Shown: piece after piece, positions 9,722 to 21,652 of the stretch
Layout of the letters: the number at the start of each line of letters is the position of its first letter
Numbering within the stretch: position 1 is the stretch's first letter
Assembly (NCBI RefSeq): GCF_009617895.1
Contig: NZ_BLAW01000001.1
Coordinates: 2,347,001 to 2,411,000 of the forward strand
Reading direction: 5' to 3'
Origin: Prolixibacter sp. SD074
Lineage (GTDB): Bacteria; Bacteroidota; Bacteroidia; Bacteroidales; Prolixibacteraceae
Length of the DNA: 64,000 nucleotides
Position numbers and translations under genes: made by a program
Notes under the pieces: generated by a model
What the model was told of the DNA's origin: nothing
The model's input: only the letters and a program-made list of their open reading frames with translations
Databases searched by the model: none

Positions 9722-9913
9722 ACTTAACCTGCCATGATTTGTTGATAAAAACCCGGTTTTTAGGGCCAAAACATCAGGTTAACCCGGATTATTTTGCTAT
9801 ATTTGCCTTCCATGAAAAACGACCTGGAAATGCGGTACTTAACCTGTCGATATAGGGGCAGCGTGTAAGGCCTTCTCCGCAAACCAATTTTGTTTTTTTG
9901 GCAATCAGGTTAG
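9722..9913. promoter_or_regulatory. gyrB upstream region with paired inverted motifs and a -7 box
   Basis: The 316-bp gap before gyrB holds no gene. ACTTAACCTG occurs twice on the plus strand (9722-9731, 9837-9846), and the near-inverse ATCAGGTTA follows each copy (9773-9782, 9904-9913), giving two nested inverted pairs. A TATATTTG element at 9798-9805 matches the Bacteroidota -7 box; its -33 partner is weak. If used, transcription would start near 9812 with a leader of about 150 nt containing the second pair. Regulatory function is inference. Confidence 0.4.
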
Positions 9914-9953
9914 GGTTGGAATCGGAAAGATTCCGGCGAGATTGAGAATTTAA

Positions 9954-11930
<1,977 letters not shown>

Positions 11931-11934
11931 GCCT

Positions 11935-11962
11935 AAAGGCTGGCAAAAGCCAGCCTTTTTTT
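11935..11962 (+). terminator. gyrB terminator
   Basis: AAAGGCTGGC pairs perfectly with GCCAGCCTTT across an AAAA loop, followed by a T run. It begins 5 bp after the gyrB stop. Confidence 0.9.
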
Positions 11963-11988
11963 ATGTTTCATTTTTAAATTGTTGAGCC

Positions 11989-12573
11989 GTGAATATCTGT
12001 GTTTTCTGCTCTTCGAGCAATGCCATTGCTGATGTTTATTTCGGGGAAGCCCGGTTACTGGGAACCTTAATCGGTGACAACCACCATAACATTGTATACG
12101 GTGGTTCGAATGTTGGATTGATGCACACCTGTGCTGATGCCGCACGACAGGCAGGAGCCGTTTCGCTGGGCATTATTCCGCAATCCATTCACGACCGCAA
12201 CCTGGCTTCGGAGTACGACGACGAACTGATTGTAACGCCCAGCATGCGTGAGCGCAAATACCTGATGCGGAAACGATCGGATGCTTTTATTGCTCTTCCG
12301 GGCGGATTTGGTACACTTGAAGAGATTCTTGAGGTAATCACTTTGAAGCAGCTCAATTATCACAATAAACCCATTGTATTTATCAATACAAACGGATTCT
12401 ATGACGCACTGCTACAACAGTTTCAACGCTCATACGATGAAATATTTGCCCGGGAGGAATACAAGAAGATGTATTATGTGGCAACTGACGCACAAGATGC
12501 CATGAATTATGTAAAAAGCTACCAACCTGAAGAGCTCAAAACCAAATGGTTTGACGTTCCGGGGGAAAAATAA
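11989..12573 (+). CDS. LOG-family (cytokinin riboside monophosphate phosphoribohydrolase-like) protein
   Basis: A 194-aa Rossmann-fold protein with the diagnostic PGGFGTLEEILEV motif and the upstream VYGGSNVGLM segment of the TIGR00730/LOG family. Characterised members hydrolyse the N-glycosidic bond of nucleoside 5'-monophosphates such as AMP or cytokinin nucleotides, releasing ribose 5-phosphate. In most bacteria the physiological substrate is not settled. A GTG start gives MNICVFCSSS, the usual N-terminal strand. It follows the gyrB terminator by only about 25 bp and stands alone before a minus-strand kinase. Confidence 0.9.
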   Translation: MNICVFCSSSNAIADVYFGEARLLGTLIGDNHHNIVYGGSNVGLMHTCADAARQAGAVSLGIIPQSIHDRNLASEYDDELIVTPSMRERKYLMRKRSDAFIALPGGFGTLEEILEVITLKQLNYHNKPIVFINTNGFYDALLQQFQRSYDEIFAREEYKKMYYVATDAQDAMNYVKSYQPEELKTKWFDVPGEK

Positions 12574-12584
12574 AATAGTAAATA

Positions 12585-14972
12585 TCAGTCTAGCGGGATG
12601 GTAAAATAAAAGACGGAACCCTTGCCATATTCTGATTCGACGCCAATTTCACCGCCGAGTAATTCTACCAGGCCTTTGCAAATCGATAATCCCAGTCCGG
12701 CCCCTCCGAAACTCCGGTTATAAGCAGGTTCCGCCTGGCGGAAACGTTCAAATATAAGTTGCTGATTCTTTTTAGCAATGCCGATACCGGTATCTTCAAC
12801 CTTAAATACCACGTAATTCCCCTTCACCTCATACGTTACAACAATATGCCCTTCTGAAGTAAATTTGAATGCGTTAGATAATAAGTTACTCAAAATCTGT
12901 CGAACGCGTACCACATCAGAATTCAGTTTAAAGGAACCAGGAAGGCCTGGTTGAAAACGCATCTCTACTTTTCCACCCTTTTCGTCAGCTACCATTTTCT
13001 GATAGAGTCGAATCAAATCAATTAATGCCCCGTTCACCGTAAAAGGTGCTTTGGTCAGTGCCAACTGTCCGGCTTCGATTTTCGAAAAATCAATGATATC
13101 ATCGATTAAATGCAACAAGGTATCACCGCTCTTCTGTATGTATGTAATATACAATTGCTGTTCATCTGAAGGGATATCCGAATCACCCAACAATTCAGTG
13201 AACCCAAATATCGCATTCATTGGAGTTCGTATCTCGTGCGACATATTGGCTAAAAAGGCCGATTTTAGTTTATCGGCTTCTTCCGCTTTGTGCAATGCGT
13301 TTTTCAATTGTTTCTCCCGCTCGCGTTCATCCGTAATATTCCGGTAAATATGAAGCATTTGATGCTTTCCCTCATGGCTGTTTAGCAATGTAAAAATGGC
13401 GGAAACAAGCAACTTCTTGCCTGTACGTGTATAACGGATAAGTTCACGTTCCAATCCGGCCCGATTACCTTCCTTTCCAATGTCTTTCAGGGAAATCCTA
13501 TCCGATGCATCTTTACAAACCAATGAATTCAACGATTTACCAATCACTTCTTGCTGAGAAAACTCAAAAAGCTTTTCAAAGGCGTGATTAGCCATTTCAA
13601 TTTGGTCTTCGTCAACAACCACGACCATTGCTACCGGAGCAACATTAAACAGATGTTTGAGGGCACGTTGATTGAAAATCAGTTCATCTTCGATTCTTAA
13701 TCGGGCCGTCATCATTGTATTTGCGGATTCGCCTAAAGCGCGAATTTCCTTAAAATGAATTTTCCCGGTCTGAATATAACGTCCTTTCGGGTGCCGGAAA
13801 TAACTGATAAACCAGTTGATATCGTCGTAAAACCGTTTGTAGTAAAAATTCAGGAAGAAGAAAAATATGAGTGAGAAAACACATAAAACAACCAACGTGG
13901 TCACAACTGTTTTAAAGTACTTACTCTTTAGTTGCTGATCCTCTTTTTCTGCAAGTTTTCGGGCATCAGACATATAAGCGACACCTCCGACAATCCAGTG
14001 CCATTCAGGAACCGAATGCACAAAAACCATGATACTGTCAGACGTTTTGCGTACCTGGTTGTACCAACTACACTGGAAAAAACCACCATTCTTATTTTGC
14101 TTTACCAAATTCAGCTCTTGCCGGAATACTGTGATTTTGTTTTCAGGAGCATTGGTTAACAAATTCTCCTTCCCCTTGTAAGGTAAACCATCCACGATGA
14201 TGGGGGTTCCATCGAATTTATTGATAAAGATAACATCACCCGAGTTCTTCCATTGTTCAGTCAACTTATGAACGATGCTTTTCTGTATTTCGCCCACAAA
14301 GTCCTCCGGGTAAACCCGGTGTCCGATGTACCATCCCAAAGCATCAACACGTTTAACGAAAGCTATTTTATCCAGATGCTGATTGTTCGCGTCATAATAC
14401 TCCAAAAATCCGCTATCCTTCTCTCGAAGTAGTTTTAACTCTTTTCTAACGACGTAATTTCCCAGCGAATCATGAAAACTCGTTAGATTCTTTCCCGTAT
14501 CCATTTCGTGTCCCGGAAAGATGACACTCTTCCCGCCAAGTGTATTGACAAAAAGTTGCCCCTTCATTCCCGGCCCAATAAATGCCGAGAGCGAGGTGAG
14601 AATCATTTCCCTTACTTTTTGCTCCGGATAAACATTATGGTATCTGGTCCACATGGCCGTAGCCATATTAGCAGCCGATTCAACACTTCGGGAGAGGGAT
14701 GATTTCAGGTTATCAATGTATTCCGCCCGACGATAAGTGATATAATCAATTTCACCATCCACTTTCGTTTCAAGATTTGACTTTTCCTGATTAAAAATCT
14801 GGTTAATACGCAGTGCTCTGTTTACCCGGAAACTATACCACTCAGAAAAATTATAAACGATGAAGACTAAAAGGAAGGTAACCGAAAAAGTAATAAAAAA
14901 CGCGCGACCGAAAAAACCGGGCATCGATACCGACTTAAAAAGGTTTAGGTGTTCCCGCATTTTTTCTTTCAT
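12585..14972 (-). CDS. Membrane sensor histidine kinase with tandem Cache domains and PAS
   Basis: A 795-aa kinase. TM1 lies at about 20-43. A periplasmic region of about 310 residues contains two Cache-like units, each ending in the typical W-I/Y-G-x-x-Y/V pattern (LGWYIGHRVYPED near 212-224 and WHWIVGGVAYMSD near 314-326). TM2 is at about 354-378, a PAS domain at about 433-550, the HisKA phosphoacceptor at H579 (ANMSHEIRTP), and the HATPase domain to the end (VEDTGIGIA, GGAGLGLSICK). There is no receiver domain, so the partner regulator must be elsewhere. Cache sensors usually bind small organic ligands outside the membrane. The start is 25 nt from the stop of dapF, so co-transcription from dapF is possible. 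Confidence 0.92.
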   Translation of the reverse strand: MKEKMREHLNLFKSVSMPGFFGRAFFITFSVTFLLVFIVYNFSEWYSFRVNRALRINQIFNQEKSNLETKVDGEIDYITYRRAEYIDNLKSSLSRSVESAANMATAMWTRYHNVYPEQKVREMILTSLSAFIGPGMKGQLFVNTLGGKSVIFPGHEMDTGKNLTSFHDSLGNYVVRKELKLLREKDSGFLEYYDANNQHLDKIAFVKRVDALGWYIGHRVYPEDFVGEIQKSIVHKLTEQWKNSGDVIFINKFDGTPIIVDGLPYKGKENLLTNAPENKITVFRQELNLVKQNKNGGFFQCSWYNQVRKTSDSIMVFVHSVPEWHWIVGGVAYMSDARKLAEKEDQQLKSKYFKTVVTTLVVLCVFSLIFFFFLNFYYKRFYDDINWFISYFRHPKGRYIQTGKIHFKEIRALGESANTMMTARLRIEDELIFNQRALKHLFNVAPVAMVVVVDEDQIEMANHAFEKLFEFSQQEVIGKSLNSLVCKDASDRISLKDIGKEGNRAGLERELIRYTRTGKKLLVSAIFTLLNSHEGKHQMLHIYRNITDEREREKQLKNALHKAEEADKLKSAFLANMSHEIRTPMNAIFGFTELLGDSDIPSDEQQLYITYIQKSGDTLLHLIDDIIDFSKIEAGQLALTKAPFTVNGALIDLIRLYQKMVADEKGGKVEMRFQPGLPGSFKLNSDVVRVRQILSNLLSNAFKFTSEGHIVVTYEVKGNYVVFKVEDTGIGIAKKNQQLIFERFRQAEPAYNRSFGGAGLGLSICKGLVELLGGEIGVESEYGKGSVFYFTIPLD

Positions 14973-14996
14973 CGAAAAATATTAAATATAAAGGGA

Positions 14997-15779
14997 TTAG
15001 TCAATTACGATTGTTCCATCAAAAACAAAAGTGGCAGGGCCTTTTAACCAAATCCCGGCAAATTGATTCCCGGTACGTTTGAATGCAACCTCCAGCTGCC
15101 CGCCTTTGGCTTCCACCGGAAAAGAACCTTCTTTTTTTCCGGTTTTTAGGGCCGCACATAAAGCCGATGCAGTAATTCCAGTTCCACACGCAAGGGTTTC
15201 ATCCTCTACACCACGTTCGTAGGTATAAACTTTTATTCCATTGTCACGAAGTTGGACAAAGTTGACATTGGTTCCTTCTGCAGCAAAACGTTCTGAATTT
15301 CTGATTTTTCTACCTTCTTTCACTACATCAATCGCATCAACATCATCTGCAAACCGAACGTAATGAGGAGAGCCGGTATTCAAAAAGAAATAATCTCCCC
15401 CACTTTCAACCTCCGGGACGTTTTGCATTTTCAGGTTAACCAGATCATTATCATCAATGACCGCTTCGTGTATACCATCAACGGCCAAAAAGCGGGTATT
15501 ATTATGGATAATGCCTAATTTCCGGGCGAAAGCCACGATGCACCGCCCTCCGTTTCCACACATACTGGCCTCCCGTCCATCGGCATTGAAGTAGCGCATT
15601 ACAAAATCATACTCCGGATGCACCTGCAGCAGCATCAGCCCGTCAGCTCCGACGCCAAACCTTCTGTCGCAAATGGAAGCAACCAGCTCCACATTGTCCC
15701 CGTCGAAGTGTCCATCACGATTATCGAGGATGACAAAATCGTTTCCTGCTCCCTGGTATTTGTAAAACTTTGTTTTCAT
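14997..15779 (-). CDS. dapF: Diaminopimelate epimerase
   Basis: The 260-aa enzyme interconverts LL- and meso-diaminopimelate, the last step before lysine and a precursor for peptidoglycan cross-links. Both catalytic Cys contexts are intact: ASMCGNGGRC in the N-terminal half and ETLACGTGITASAL in the C-terminal half. The opening YQGAGNDFVILD and NTGSPHYV are also diagnostic. It is a cofactor-independent two-base racemase with a pseudo-twofold fold, related to the hydroxyproline dehydratase-like protein at 58872. It lies directly upstream of the sensor kinase on the same strand. Confidence 0.95.
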   Translation of the reverse strand: MKTKFYKYQGAGNDFVILDNRDGHFDGDNVELVASICDRRFGVGADGLMLLQVHPEYDFVMRYFNADGREASMCGNGGRCIVAFARKLGIIHNNTRFLAVDGIHEAVIDDNDLVNLKMQNVPEVESGGDYFFLNTGSPHYVRFADDVDAIDVVKEGRKIRNSERFAAEGTNVNFVQLRDNGIKVYTYERGVEDETLACGTGITASALCAALKTGKKEGSFPVEAKGGQLEVAFKRTGNQFAGIWLKGPATFVFDGTIVID

Positions 15780-15857
15780 AAGTTCTAACAGCTCAAAAAG
15801 TTAGTTAAAATATGTTAATCAGGACGATACAACATCCATTTAAATTGTTTGTTTCAA

Positions 15858-15865
15858 TAAATTTG
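15858..15865 (+). promoter_or_regulatory. Candidate -7 element for the DegP-like gene
   Basis: TAAATTTG matches the TAnnTTTG consensus and lies 68 bp before the ATG at 15934. No good -33 box is seen at 19-21 bp, so support is partial. Confidence 0.3.
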
Positions 15866-15933
15866 CCCGGCAATGGTATATAAATTGCTGGCAACATTCG
15901 CAGAAATATAGTTAATCTCTAAAAATACAGAGT

Positions 15934-17394
15934 ATGAATAAATTTAAGAAAGTAACAACAAATTTACTTATTGCTTTTGCAGGAGCAATCATCGCAATAG
16001 CTGTTTATTCAACGACAGTTGGCAAAACAAAAGTTGTCACCGTTAAGGAACCTTCGCAATCGGTGCAACTAACCAGTCTTCCCAGTGCACCTCAGGGGCA
16101 GGTACCCGATTTAACATTTGCCGCCGAAAAATCGGTACATGCGGTAGCCCATATCCAGACCATGATAAAAAATCAGGGCTATGGTAATGGCAGCGGAAAT
16201 CCCTTTTTCGATTTCTTTTTCGGCGACCGCGGAGGACAATATCAGCAACAGCCTCAATACACCCGGGCATCGGGTTCCGGTGTCATCATCAGTTCCGATG
16301 GATACATTGTCACAAACAACCATGTAGTCGACGGTGCGGAGAACATTCAGGTTATCCTCAACGATGACAAAAAATACGATGCGAAAGTAATCGGCCGCGA
16401 TCCCAATACAGATATAGCCCTCGTAAAGATTGACGCAAAAAATCTTCCTTACCTTACCTGGGGAAATTCTGATGCCTTGAAATTAGGTGAATGGGTTCTG
16501 GCTGTAGGAAACCCATTTAATCTTACTTCAACAGTTACTGCAGGTATTGTCAGTGCAAAAGGCCGTGCCATCGGCATTAATGCCGGAAAAATGCCGCTGG
16601 AATCGTTCATCCAGACCGACGCAGCCGTAAATCCGGGGAACAGCGGAGGTGCACTTGTTAATACGCGCGGAGAACTGGTCGGTATCAACACAGCCATCGC
16701 ATCCCGTACCGGTTCATATTCAGGTTACTCTTTTGCAGTTCCATCAGCCATCGCTGAGAAAGTGGTCAGTGACCTGAAGGAATATGGTGAAGTTCAGCGT
16801 GCATTACTTGGCGTAACAATTCAGAGAGTTACCTCGCAAGTAGCAAAAGAACACGACCTGGACAAAGTTGAAGGTATTTATATCGGCAAAGTTACAGAAG
16901 ATGGCGCCGCAAAAGAAGCCGGAATTCGCGAAGGCGATGTTATTCTGAAGATAGACAATACAGTAGTGAACACCAATCCTGAACTGATGGAACAACTTGC
17001 CAAACATCGTCCGGGCGACCAGGTAACCTTAACCATCAAAAGGGATGGGAAACTGAAACAATATAAAGTAGTCCTCCGTAATACACGAGGAGACACAAGT
17101 ATTCTCAAAGAATCCTTCTCAGTACTTGGTGCCAAATTTGGCCCCGTTTCCGATCAGGATATGCAACGCTTGCAATTGAACAGTGGAATCCAGGTAGATG
17201 AGTTATCCAGGGGAAAATTAAAAGATTTAGGTGTAAAAGAAGGATTTATCATCACCGAGATAAACAAAAAACCTGTTTCCACGGTTGATGATGTAAAACG
17301 CGCACTCAACCAAACAGAAGAAGGCCGTCCGGTTCTGATCGAAGGAGTTTATCCAAATGGACAATGGGCCTACTATGTTTTTAGAGTACAATAA
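15934..17394 (+). CDS. DegP/HtrA (Do-family) serine endopeptidase with two PDZ domains
   Basis: A 486-aa periplasmic quality-control protease with an N-terminal signal or anchor segment (NLLIAFAGAIIAIAVYS). The chymotrypsin-like domain has the triad His130 (TNNHVVDG), Asp160 (NTDIALVKI) and Ser237 (NPGNSGGAL). A first PDZ domain occupies about 285-375 (LLGVTIQRV...EAGIREGDVILKID) and a second, less typical one about 395-485 (DLGVKEGFIITEINKKPV). Such enzymes degrade misfolded envelope proteins as trimers or larger cages. A glycine/glutamine-rich LA-loop-like insert lies at about 82-110. It precedes rpoD by 92 bp, with an own promoter for rpoD in between. Confidence 0.94.
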   Translation: MNKFKKVTTNLLIAFAGAIIAIAVYSTTVGKTKVVTVKEPSQSVQLTSLPSAPQGQVPDLTFAAEKSVHAVAHIQTMIKNQGYGNGSGNPFFDFFFGDRGGQYQQQPQYTRASGSGVIISSDGYIVTNNHVVDGAENIQVILNDDKKYDAKVIGRDPNTDIALVKIDAKNLPYLTWGNSDALKLGEWVLAVGNPFNLTSTVTAGIVSAKGRAIGINAGKMPLESFIQTDAAVNPGNSGGALVNTRGELVGINTAIASRTGSYSGYSFAVPSAIAEKVVSDLKEYGEVQRALLGVTIQRVTSQVAKEHDLDKVEGIYIGKVTEDGAAKEAGIREGDVILKIDNTVVNTNPELMEQLAKHRPGDQVTLTIKRDGKLKQYKVVLRNTRGDTSILKESFSVLGAKFGPVSDQDMQRLQLNSGIQVDELSRGKLKDLGVKEGFIITEINKKPVSTVDDVKRALNQTEEGRPVLIEGVYPNGQWAYYVFRVQ

Positions 17395-17434
17395 ATTGAA
17401 TTGTCAAAGTCCGCATAATTCTGATGACCTATTA

Positions 17435-17466
17435 TTTGCGTAGCAATTCATTGTTTCGTAAATTTG
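17435..17466 (+). promoter_or_regulatory. rpoD promoter
   Basis: TTTG at 17435-17438 and TAAATTTG at 17459-17466 are separated by exactly 20 bp, a near-ideal Bacteroidota primary-sigma promoter. Transcription would start near 17472, about 15 nt before the rpoD ATG. The sigma factor encoded downstream would recognise this site itself. Confidence 0.75.
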
Positions 17467-17486
17467 CGGACTTTTAATCGGAGAGC

Positions 17487-18347
17487 ATGAGACAACTTAA
17501 GATTACAAAATCTATTACGAACCGCGAGAGTGCTTCGCTCGACAAGTATCTTCAGGAAATTGGTAAAGAAGAACTAATTACCGTTGAGGAAGAAGTCGAG
17601 TTGGCGCAACGTATCAAAAAAGGCGACCAGGCAGCACTCGAGAAACTGACACGGGCTAACCTTCGTTTCGTTGTTTCCGTGGCTAAACAGTATCAAAACC
17701 AAGGCTTAAGCCTACCTGACTTGATTAACGAAGGTAACCTGGGATTGATAAAAGCTGCAGAGAAATTCGATGAGACGCGAGGCTTCAAGTTCATCTCGTA
17801 TGCGGTGTGGTGGATCCGTCAATCTATTCTTCAGGCTCTGGCTGAACAGTCGAGAATTGTCCGTTTACCGTTGAACCAGGTCGGTTCACTGAACAAAATA
17901 AACAAGGCATTCTCGAAATTTGAACAGGAACATCAGCGCAAACCCTCTCCGGAGGAGTTGGCAAAAGAGCTCGATCTTCCGGCCGACAAGGTAGCCGACA
18001 CCCTGCGTGTTTCAGGCCGCCATGTATCGGTTGATGCTCCGTTCGTCGACGGTGAAGACAACAGCCTGCTCGACGTTTTGGTGAACAACGATTCACCCAA
18101 CGCCGACCGCTCACTTATCGACGAATCACTGGCAAGGGAAATAGACCGTTCTCTGGCAACTCTCACCGAAAGGGAAGCCGATATCATCCGTATGTTCTTC
18201 GGAATTGGTTGTCAGGAAATGACCCTCGAAGAAATCGGAGAGCGCTTCGGTTTGACACGCGAACGTGTTCGCCAGATCAAAGAAAAAGCCATCCGCCGCC
18301 TGAGGCACACCTCTCGCAGCAAGTTGTTAAAAACGTACCTTGGGTAA
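17487..18347 (+). CDS. rpoD: Primary RNA polymerase sigma factor (RpoD/SigA)
   Basis: A compact 286-aa sigma-70 with region 1.2 ([15 protein letters not shown]), region 2 ([48 protein letters not shown]), region 3 and region 4 ([43 protein letters not shown]). Region 1.1 is missing, as usual for the Bacteroidota housekeeping sigma factor, which reads -7 TAnnTTTG rather than TATAAT. The N-terminus ([14 protein letters not shown]) is the family-typical start. A strong terminator follows. Confidence 0.96.
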   Translation: MRQLKITKSITNRESASLDKYLQEIGKEELITVEEEVELAQRIKKGDQAALEKLTRANLRFVVSVAKQYQNQGLSLPDLINEGNLGLIKAAEKFDETRGFKFISYAVWWIRQSILQALAEQSRIVRLPLNQVGSLNKINKAFSKFEQEHQRKPSPEELAKELDLPADKVADTLRVSGRHVSVDAPFVDGEDNSLLDVLVNNDSPNADRSLIDESLAREIDRSLATLTEREADIIRMFFGIGCQEMTLEEIGERFGLTRERVRQIKEKAIRRLRHTSRSKLLKTYLG

Positions 18348-18395
18348 GGTTATCCAAAAGCACATTCAAGAAAACAATCTTATACAGATAAGATT

Positions 18396-18422
18396 AGCCC
18401 CGCCAAAGAGCGGGGCTTTTTT
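18396..18422 (+). terminator. rpoD terminator
   Basis: AGCCCCGC pairs with GCGGGGCT over a 6-nt loop and is followed by TTTTT. It sits between the convergent rpoD and uvrB genes. Confidence 0.9.
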
Positions 18423-18459
18423 ATGTCTATGAGTTTCGTAGCCTGAAGATACAAGATTT

Positions 18460-20505
18460 CTACCGTCTGCTTTTCTCACCCGACCGCTCTTGCAGCAGTC
18501 CCTGAAGCCGGTACATCTCGTCACGCAGCTGGGCTGCTTCGATGAAATCCAATTCCTTCGCCGCTTTTTCCATCTCTTTTTTCGTGTTGGCAATGGCTTT
18601 CTCCAATGCATCCACTGTCATATATTTCACAACCGGATCGGCTGCCACATCAGCGGGTGGCGGACCGGCATACGCTTTCGCGGAAGAAGCAGCTTCTTTC
18701 TCTTTGCGGTATTCGTAACCAATTACCTCGCGGGTTGCTTTAATGATTTGCTGTGGTGTAATTTTGTTCTCTTCGTTGTAAGCCATCTGTTTCGCACGAC
18801 GGCGGTTAGTCGAATCAATGGTCCGCTGCATCGATTTCGTGATGGTATCAGCATACATAATGACCAAACCATTCAGGTTTCGGGCAGCCCTGCCGGCCGT
18901 CTGTGTCAGGGAACGTTCCGAACGGAGGAAACCTTCCTTATCAGCATCCAGAATAGCAACCAGCGAAACTTCCGGCAAATCCAATCCCTCGCGAAGGAGG
19001 TTGATTCCGACCAACACATCGAAAACTCCCTTCCGGAGATCTTCCATAATCTGCACACGCTCCAATGTATCCACATCGGAGTGAATATAACGGGTTTGAA
19101 TATCCATCCGGGTGAAATAAGTAGTCAATTCTTCCGCCATCCGCTTGGTCAGGGTTGTGACTAAAACACGTTCGCCCTTCTGCACACGCTGATGGATTTC
19201 TTCCATCAAATCGTCAATTTGGTTGGTACTCGGACGAACTTCAATTTTCGGATCGAGCAAGCCGGTTGGACGAATGACTTGTTCCACCACAACCCCTTCA
19301 CTTTTTTCCAGTTCATATTCCGCCGGCGTTGCACTGACATAAACAATCTGGTTGATAACATCCTCGAACTCCTCGAACTTCAGAGGCCGGTTATCCATTG
19401 CTGCAGGAAGCCGGAATCCATATTCGACCAGATTAACTTTGCGGGCGCGATCGCCACCGTACATCGCCCTGATTTGCGGGATAGTCACATGACTCTCGTC
19501 CACAACCATCAGGAAATCATCCGGGAAATAATCCAGCAAACAGAACGGCCGCGTTCCGGGCTTTCGGCCATCAAAATAGCGGGAATAGTTCTCGATACCC
19601 GGACAGTAGCCCAGCTCCCGAATCATCTCCAAATCGTAGTTCACCCGGTCATCAATCCGCTTCGCTTCCGGCCGTTTTCCATCGTTTTCGAAAAACTCAA
19701 TCTGCTTAACCAAATCGTCCTGAATTTGCCGGATAGCTAATTGCGTGCGCTCTTTCGAGGTAACGAAGATGGTCGCCGGATAGATTATTATATTATCGTG
19801 CCCGTCAATCCCCTGCCCTGTTTCCGGATCGAACGAAATCAACTCTTCAATTTCGTCGCCCCAGAAAACAATCCGGTAGGCATAATCGGCATAAGCAGGA
19901 TATACATCCACGGTATCGCCTTTCACGCGGAAAGTTCCCCTGTTAAAACTCACCTCGTTGCGCGAATACATCGCATCGACAAGCTGACGCAGAAAAGCAT
20001 TTCGACTAACGGTTTCACCAACTTTCAATGTCGATACATTCTGATGAAAATCTTCCGGGTTACCGATACCGTACAGGCACGAAACCGAAGAAACAACAAT
20101 TACATCGCGACGGCCGGAAAGTAAGGCGGAAGTTGCGCTCAACCTCAACTTTTCAATCTCATCATTAATTGACAAGTCCTTTTCAATATAGGTATCCGTA
20201 ACCGGAAGATACGCTTCCGGCTGATAATAATCGTAATACGAAACAAAATACTCCACCGCGTTATCCGGGAAAAACTGTTTCATTTCGCCGTACAACTGCG
20301 CTGCCAATGTTTTGTTATGGCTCAAAATCAACGTAGGCCGATCAACCCGTTCAATTACATTGGCCATGGTAAACGTCTTTCCCGACCCCGTAACACCCAA
20401 CAAGGTCTGGTGCTTCGCTCCATCGTTCAATCCCCTAACCAGTTGATTAATTGCTTCCGGTTGGTCGCCGGTAGGTTGATATTCTGAGACAATTTTAAAC
20501 TCCAT
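18460..20505 (-). CDS. uvrB: Excinuclease ABC subunit B
   Basis: The 681-aa DNA repair helicase-like protein has Walker A in [16 protein letters not shown], the damage-probing beta-hairpin region ([12 protein letters not shown]), [14 protein letters not shown], the helicase motifs [15 protein letters not shown] and QTAGRAARN, and a C-terminal UVR domain ([18 protein letters not shown]) that contacts UvrC. In nucleotide excision repair UvrA loads UvrB at lesions and UvrB recruits UvrC. No uvrA or uvrC is in the window. Length and domain order are normal. Confidence 0.97.
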   Translation of the reverse strand: MEFKIVSEYQPTGDQPEAINQLVRGLNDGAKHQTLLGVTGSGKTFTMANVIERVDRPTLILSHNKTLAAQLYGEMKQFFPDNAVEYFVSYYDYYQPEAYLPVTDTYIEKDLSINDEIEKLRLSATSALLSGRRDVIVVSSVSCLYGIGNPEDFHQNVSTLKVGETVSRNAFLRQLVDAMYSRNEVSFNRGTFRVKGDTVDVYPAYADYAYRIVFWGDEIEELISFDPETGQGIDGHDNIIIYPATIFVTSKERTQLAIRQIQDDLVKQIEFFENDGKRPEAKRIDDRVNYDLEMIRELGYCPGIENYSRYFDGRKPGTRPFCLLDYFPDDFLMVVDESHVTIPQIRAMYGGDRARKVNLVEYGFRLPAAMDNRPLKFEEFEDVINQIVYVSATPAEYELEKSEGVVVEQVIRPTGLLDPKIEVRPSTNQIDDLMEEIHQRVQKGERVLVTTLTKRMAEELTTYFTRMDIQTRYIHSDVDTLERVQIMEDLRKGVFDVLVGINLLREGLDLPEVSLVAILDADKEGFLRSERSLTQTAGRAARNLNGLVIMYADTITKSMQRTIDSTNRRRAKQMAYNEENKITPQQIIKATREVIGYEYRKEKEAASSAKAYAGPPPADVAADPVVKYMTVDALEKAIANTKKEMEKAAKELDFIEAAQLRDEMYRLQGLLQERSGEKSRR

Positions 20506-20599
20506 AACTAACGGTTATTCGTTTAAACCGAACGAGTAATATACAAAAAAGTTCTCCTTCCGGCCGGAGGGGGAACTCTCTGTAAATCGTATTATTTAA

Positions 20600-21652
20600 T
20601 TAACGATGCAGGATAAAATAGACTGGAAAATGGTCACTAATTCCACCATAATAATTCGGTCCGCCATACGTGCGGTTAGGTGCCGTTTCTCCTTTTTTGT
20701 TATGGTATTCCATCCATTTTTCATGAAAAACCATCCCGGATGCAGGAACCGTTGTCCAACCACTTTTAGCAGTAAGCAAATCGTGAGAAACCACCAGATT
20801 ATCAAGCATGTTCCAGTTGCCACGGAAATAATAGGTCCCTTTTCCCTTCATGGAAGCCTGGTAAAGCAGACTATGCAACGTGCCATCCGTACCCGGAATC
20901 ACTTTCAACACATCAAACAGGCTCTTATTTTCCGGTTCATCGTTCATATCGCCCATTATGATGATCTTGCTCCGGGGATTAATGGCAAGTAATGAATCGA
21001 CCTGCTCCCGAAGCACGGAAACGACAAAAACACGTTTGGGTTGCGACTTTTCGAGGCCGCCCAGACGTGACGGCCAGTGATTCACAAACACGTGAAGCGT
21101 GTCATGTTTACCAGTCAACAATTTCGCGTAAAGAATATCACGCGTATGGTAATCCGGATCATCTTTAAAATGAATACCAATAACCGTATGTGTTATCTCT
21201 TTAAAAATGTCGGGGCGATAAAGCAATGCCACGTCAATGCCCCGGTAATCGGGACTCTCTTCGTGAATGATCTGATATTTTTCAGGAGCCATTCGCCTGG
21301 TCCGGACTAAATCATTCAGCACCGACTGATTTTCAATTTCAGCCAATCCGATCAATCCCGGTTCACCAACCGTGTCCACATCCATCAAAACATGTGAAAT
21401 ATCTTTCATTTTCTTGGTATACCGCTCCGTATTCCACTTTTTCGGTGATTCAGGGCTGAACTCAAAATCACGTTCACCCTGGTTATTAATGGTATCGAAC
21501 AGGTTTTCCACATTGTAGAAAACCACCGAAGTAGCTTTTACTTTCGGTTCTCTCTTTCTGGGTGTACTACACGAACCGATGAGCAGCAGGCTTCCCGCCA
21601 ACATCATCGCTAAGAAAAAACGATTATACTTCACGGCCAATGGTAACTTCAT
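20600..21652 (-). CDS. Endonuclease/exonuclease/phosphatase-family lipoprotein
   Basis: An EEP-fold protein with the ordered motifs FYNVENLFD, GLAEIEN, NHWPSR, GDMNDEPE and SDHFPVYF, which are the metal- and phosphate-handling residues of the exonuclease III/DNase I superfamily. It starts with a lipoprotein signal ending in LLIGSC, so it is likely anchored in the envelope facing outward, where it may hydrolyse nucleic acids or phosphodiesters. The frame is open to 21676; I chose the ATG at 21652 because it gives a normal lipoprotein leader. This overlaps the upstream HAD gene by 29 bp, so the two are co-transcribed. A later ATG at 21607 would avoid the overlap but leaves a short leader. Confidence 0.85.
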   Translation of the reverse strand: MKLPLAVKYNRFFLAMMLAGSLLLIGSCSTPRKREPKVKATSVVFYNVENLFDTINNQGERDFEFSPESPKKWNTERYTKKMKDISHVLMDVDTVGEPGLIGLAEIENQSVLNDLVRTRRMAPEKYQIIHEESPDYRGIDVALLYRPDIFKEITHTVIGIHFKDDPDYHTRDILYAKLLTGKHDTLHVFVNHWPSRLGGLEKSQPKRVFVVSVLREQVDSLLAINPRSKIIIMGDMNDEPENKSLFDVLKVIPGTDGTLHSLLYQASMKGKGTYYFRGNWNMLDNLVVSHDLLTAKSGWTTVPASGMVFHEKWMEYHNKKGETAPNRTYGGPNYYGGISDHFPVYFILHR

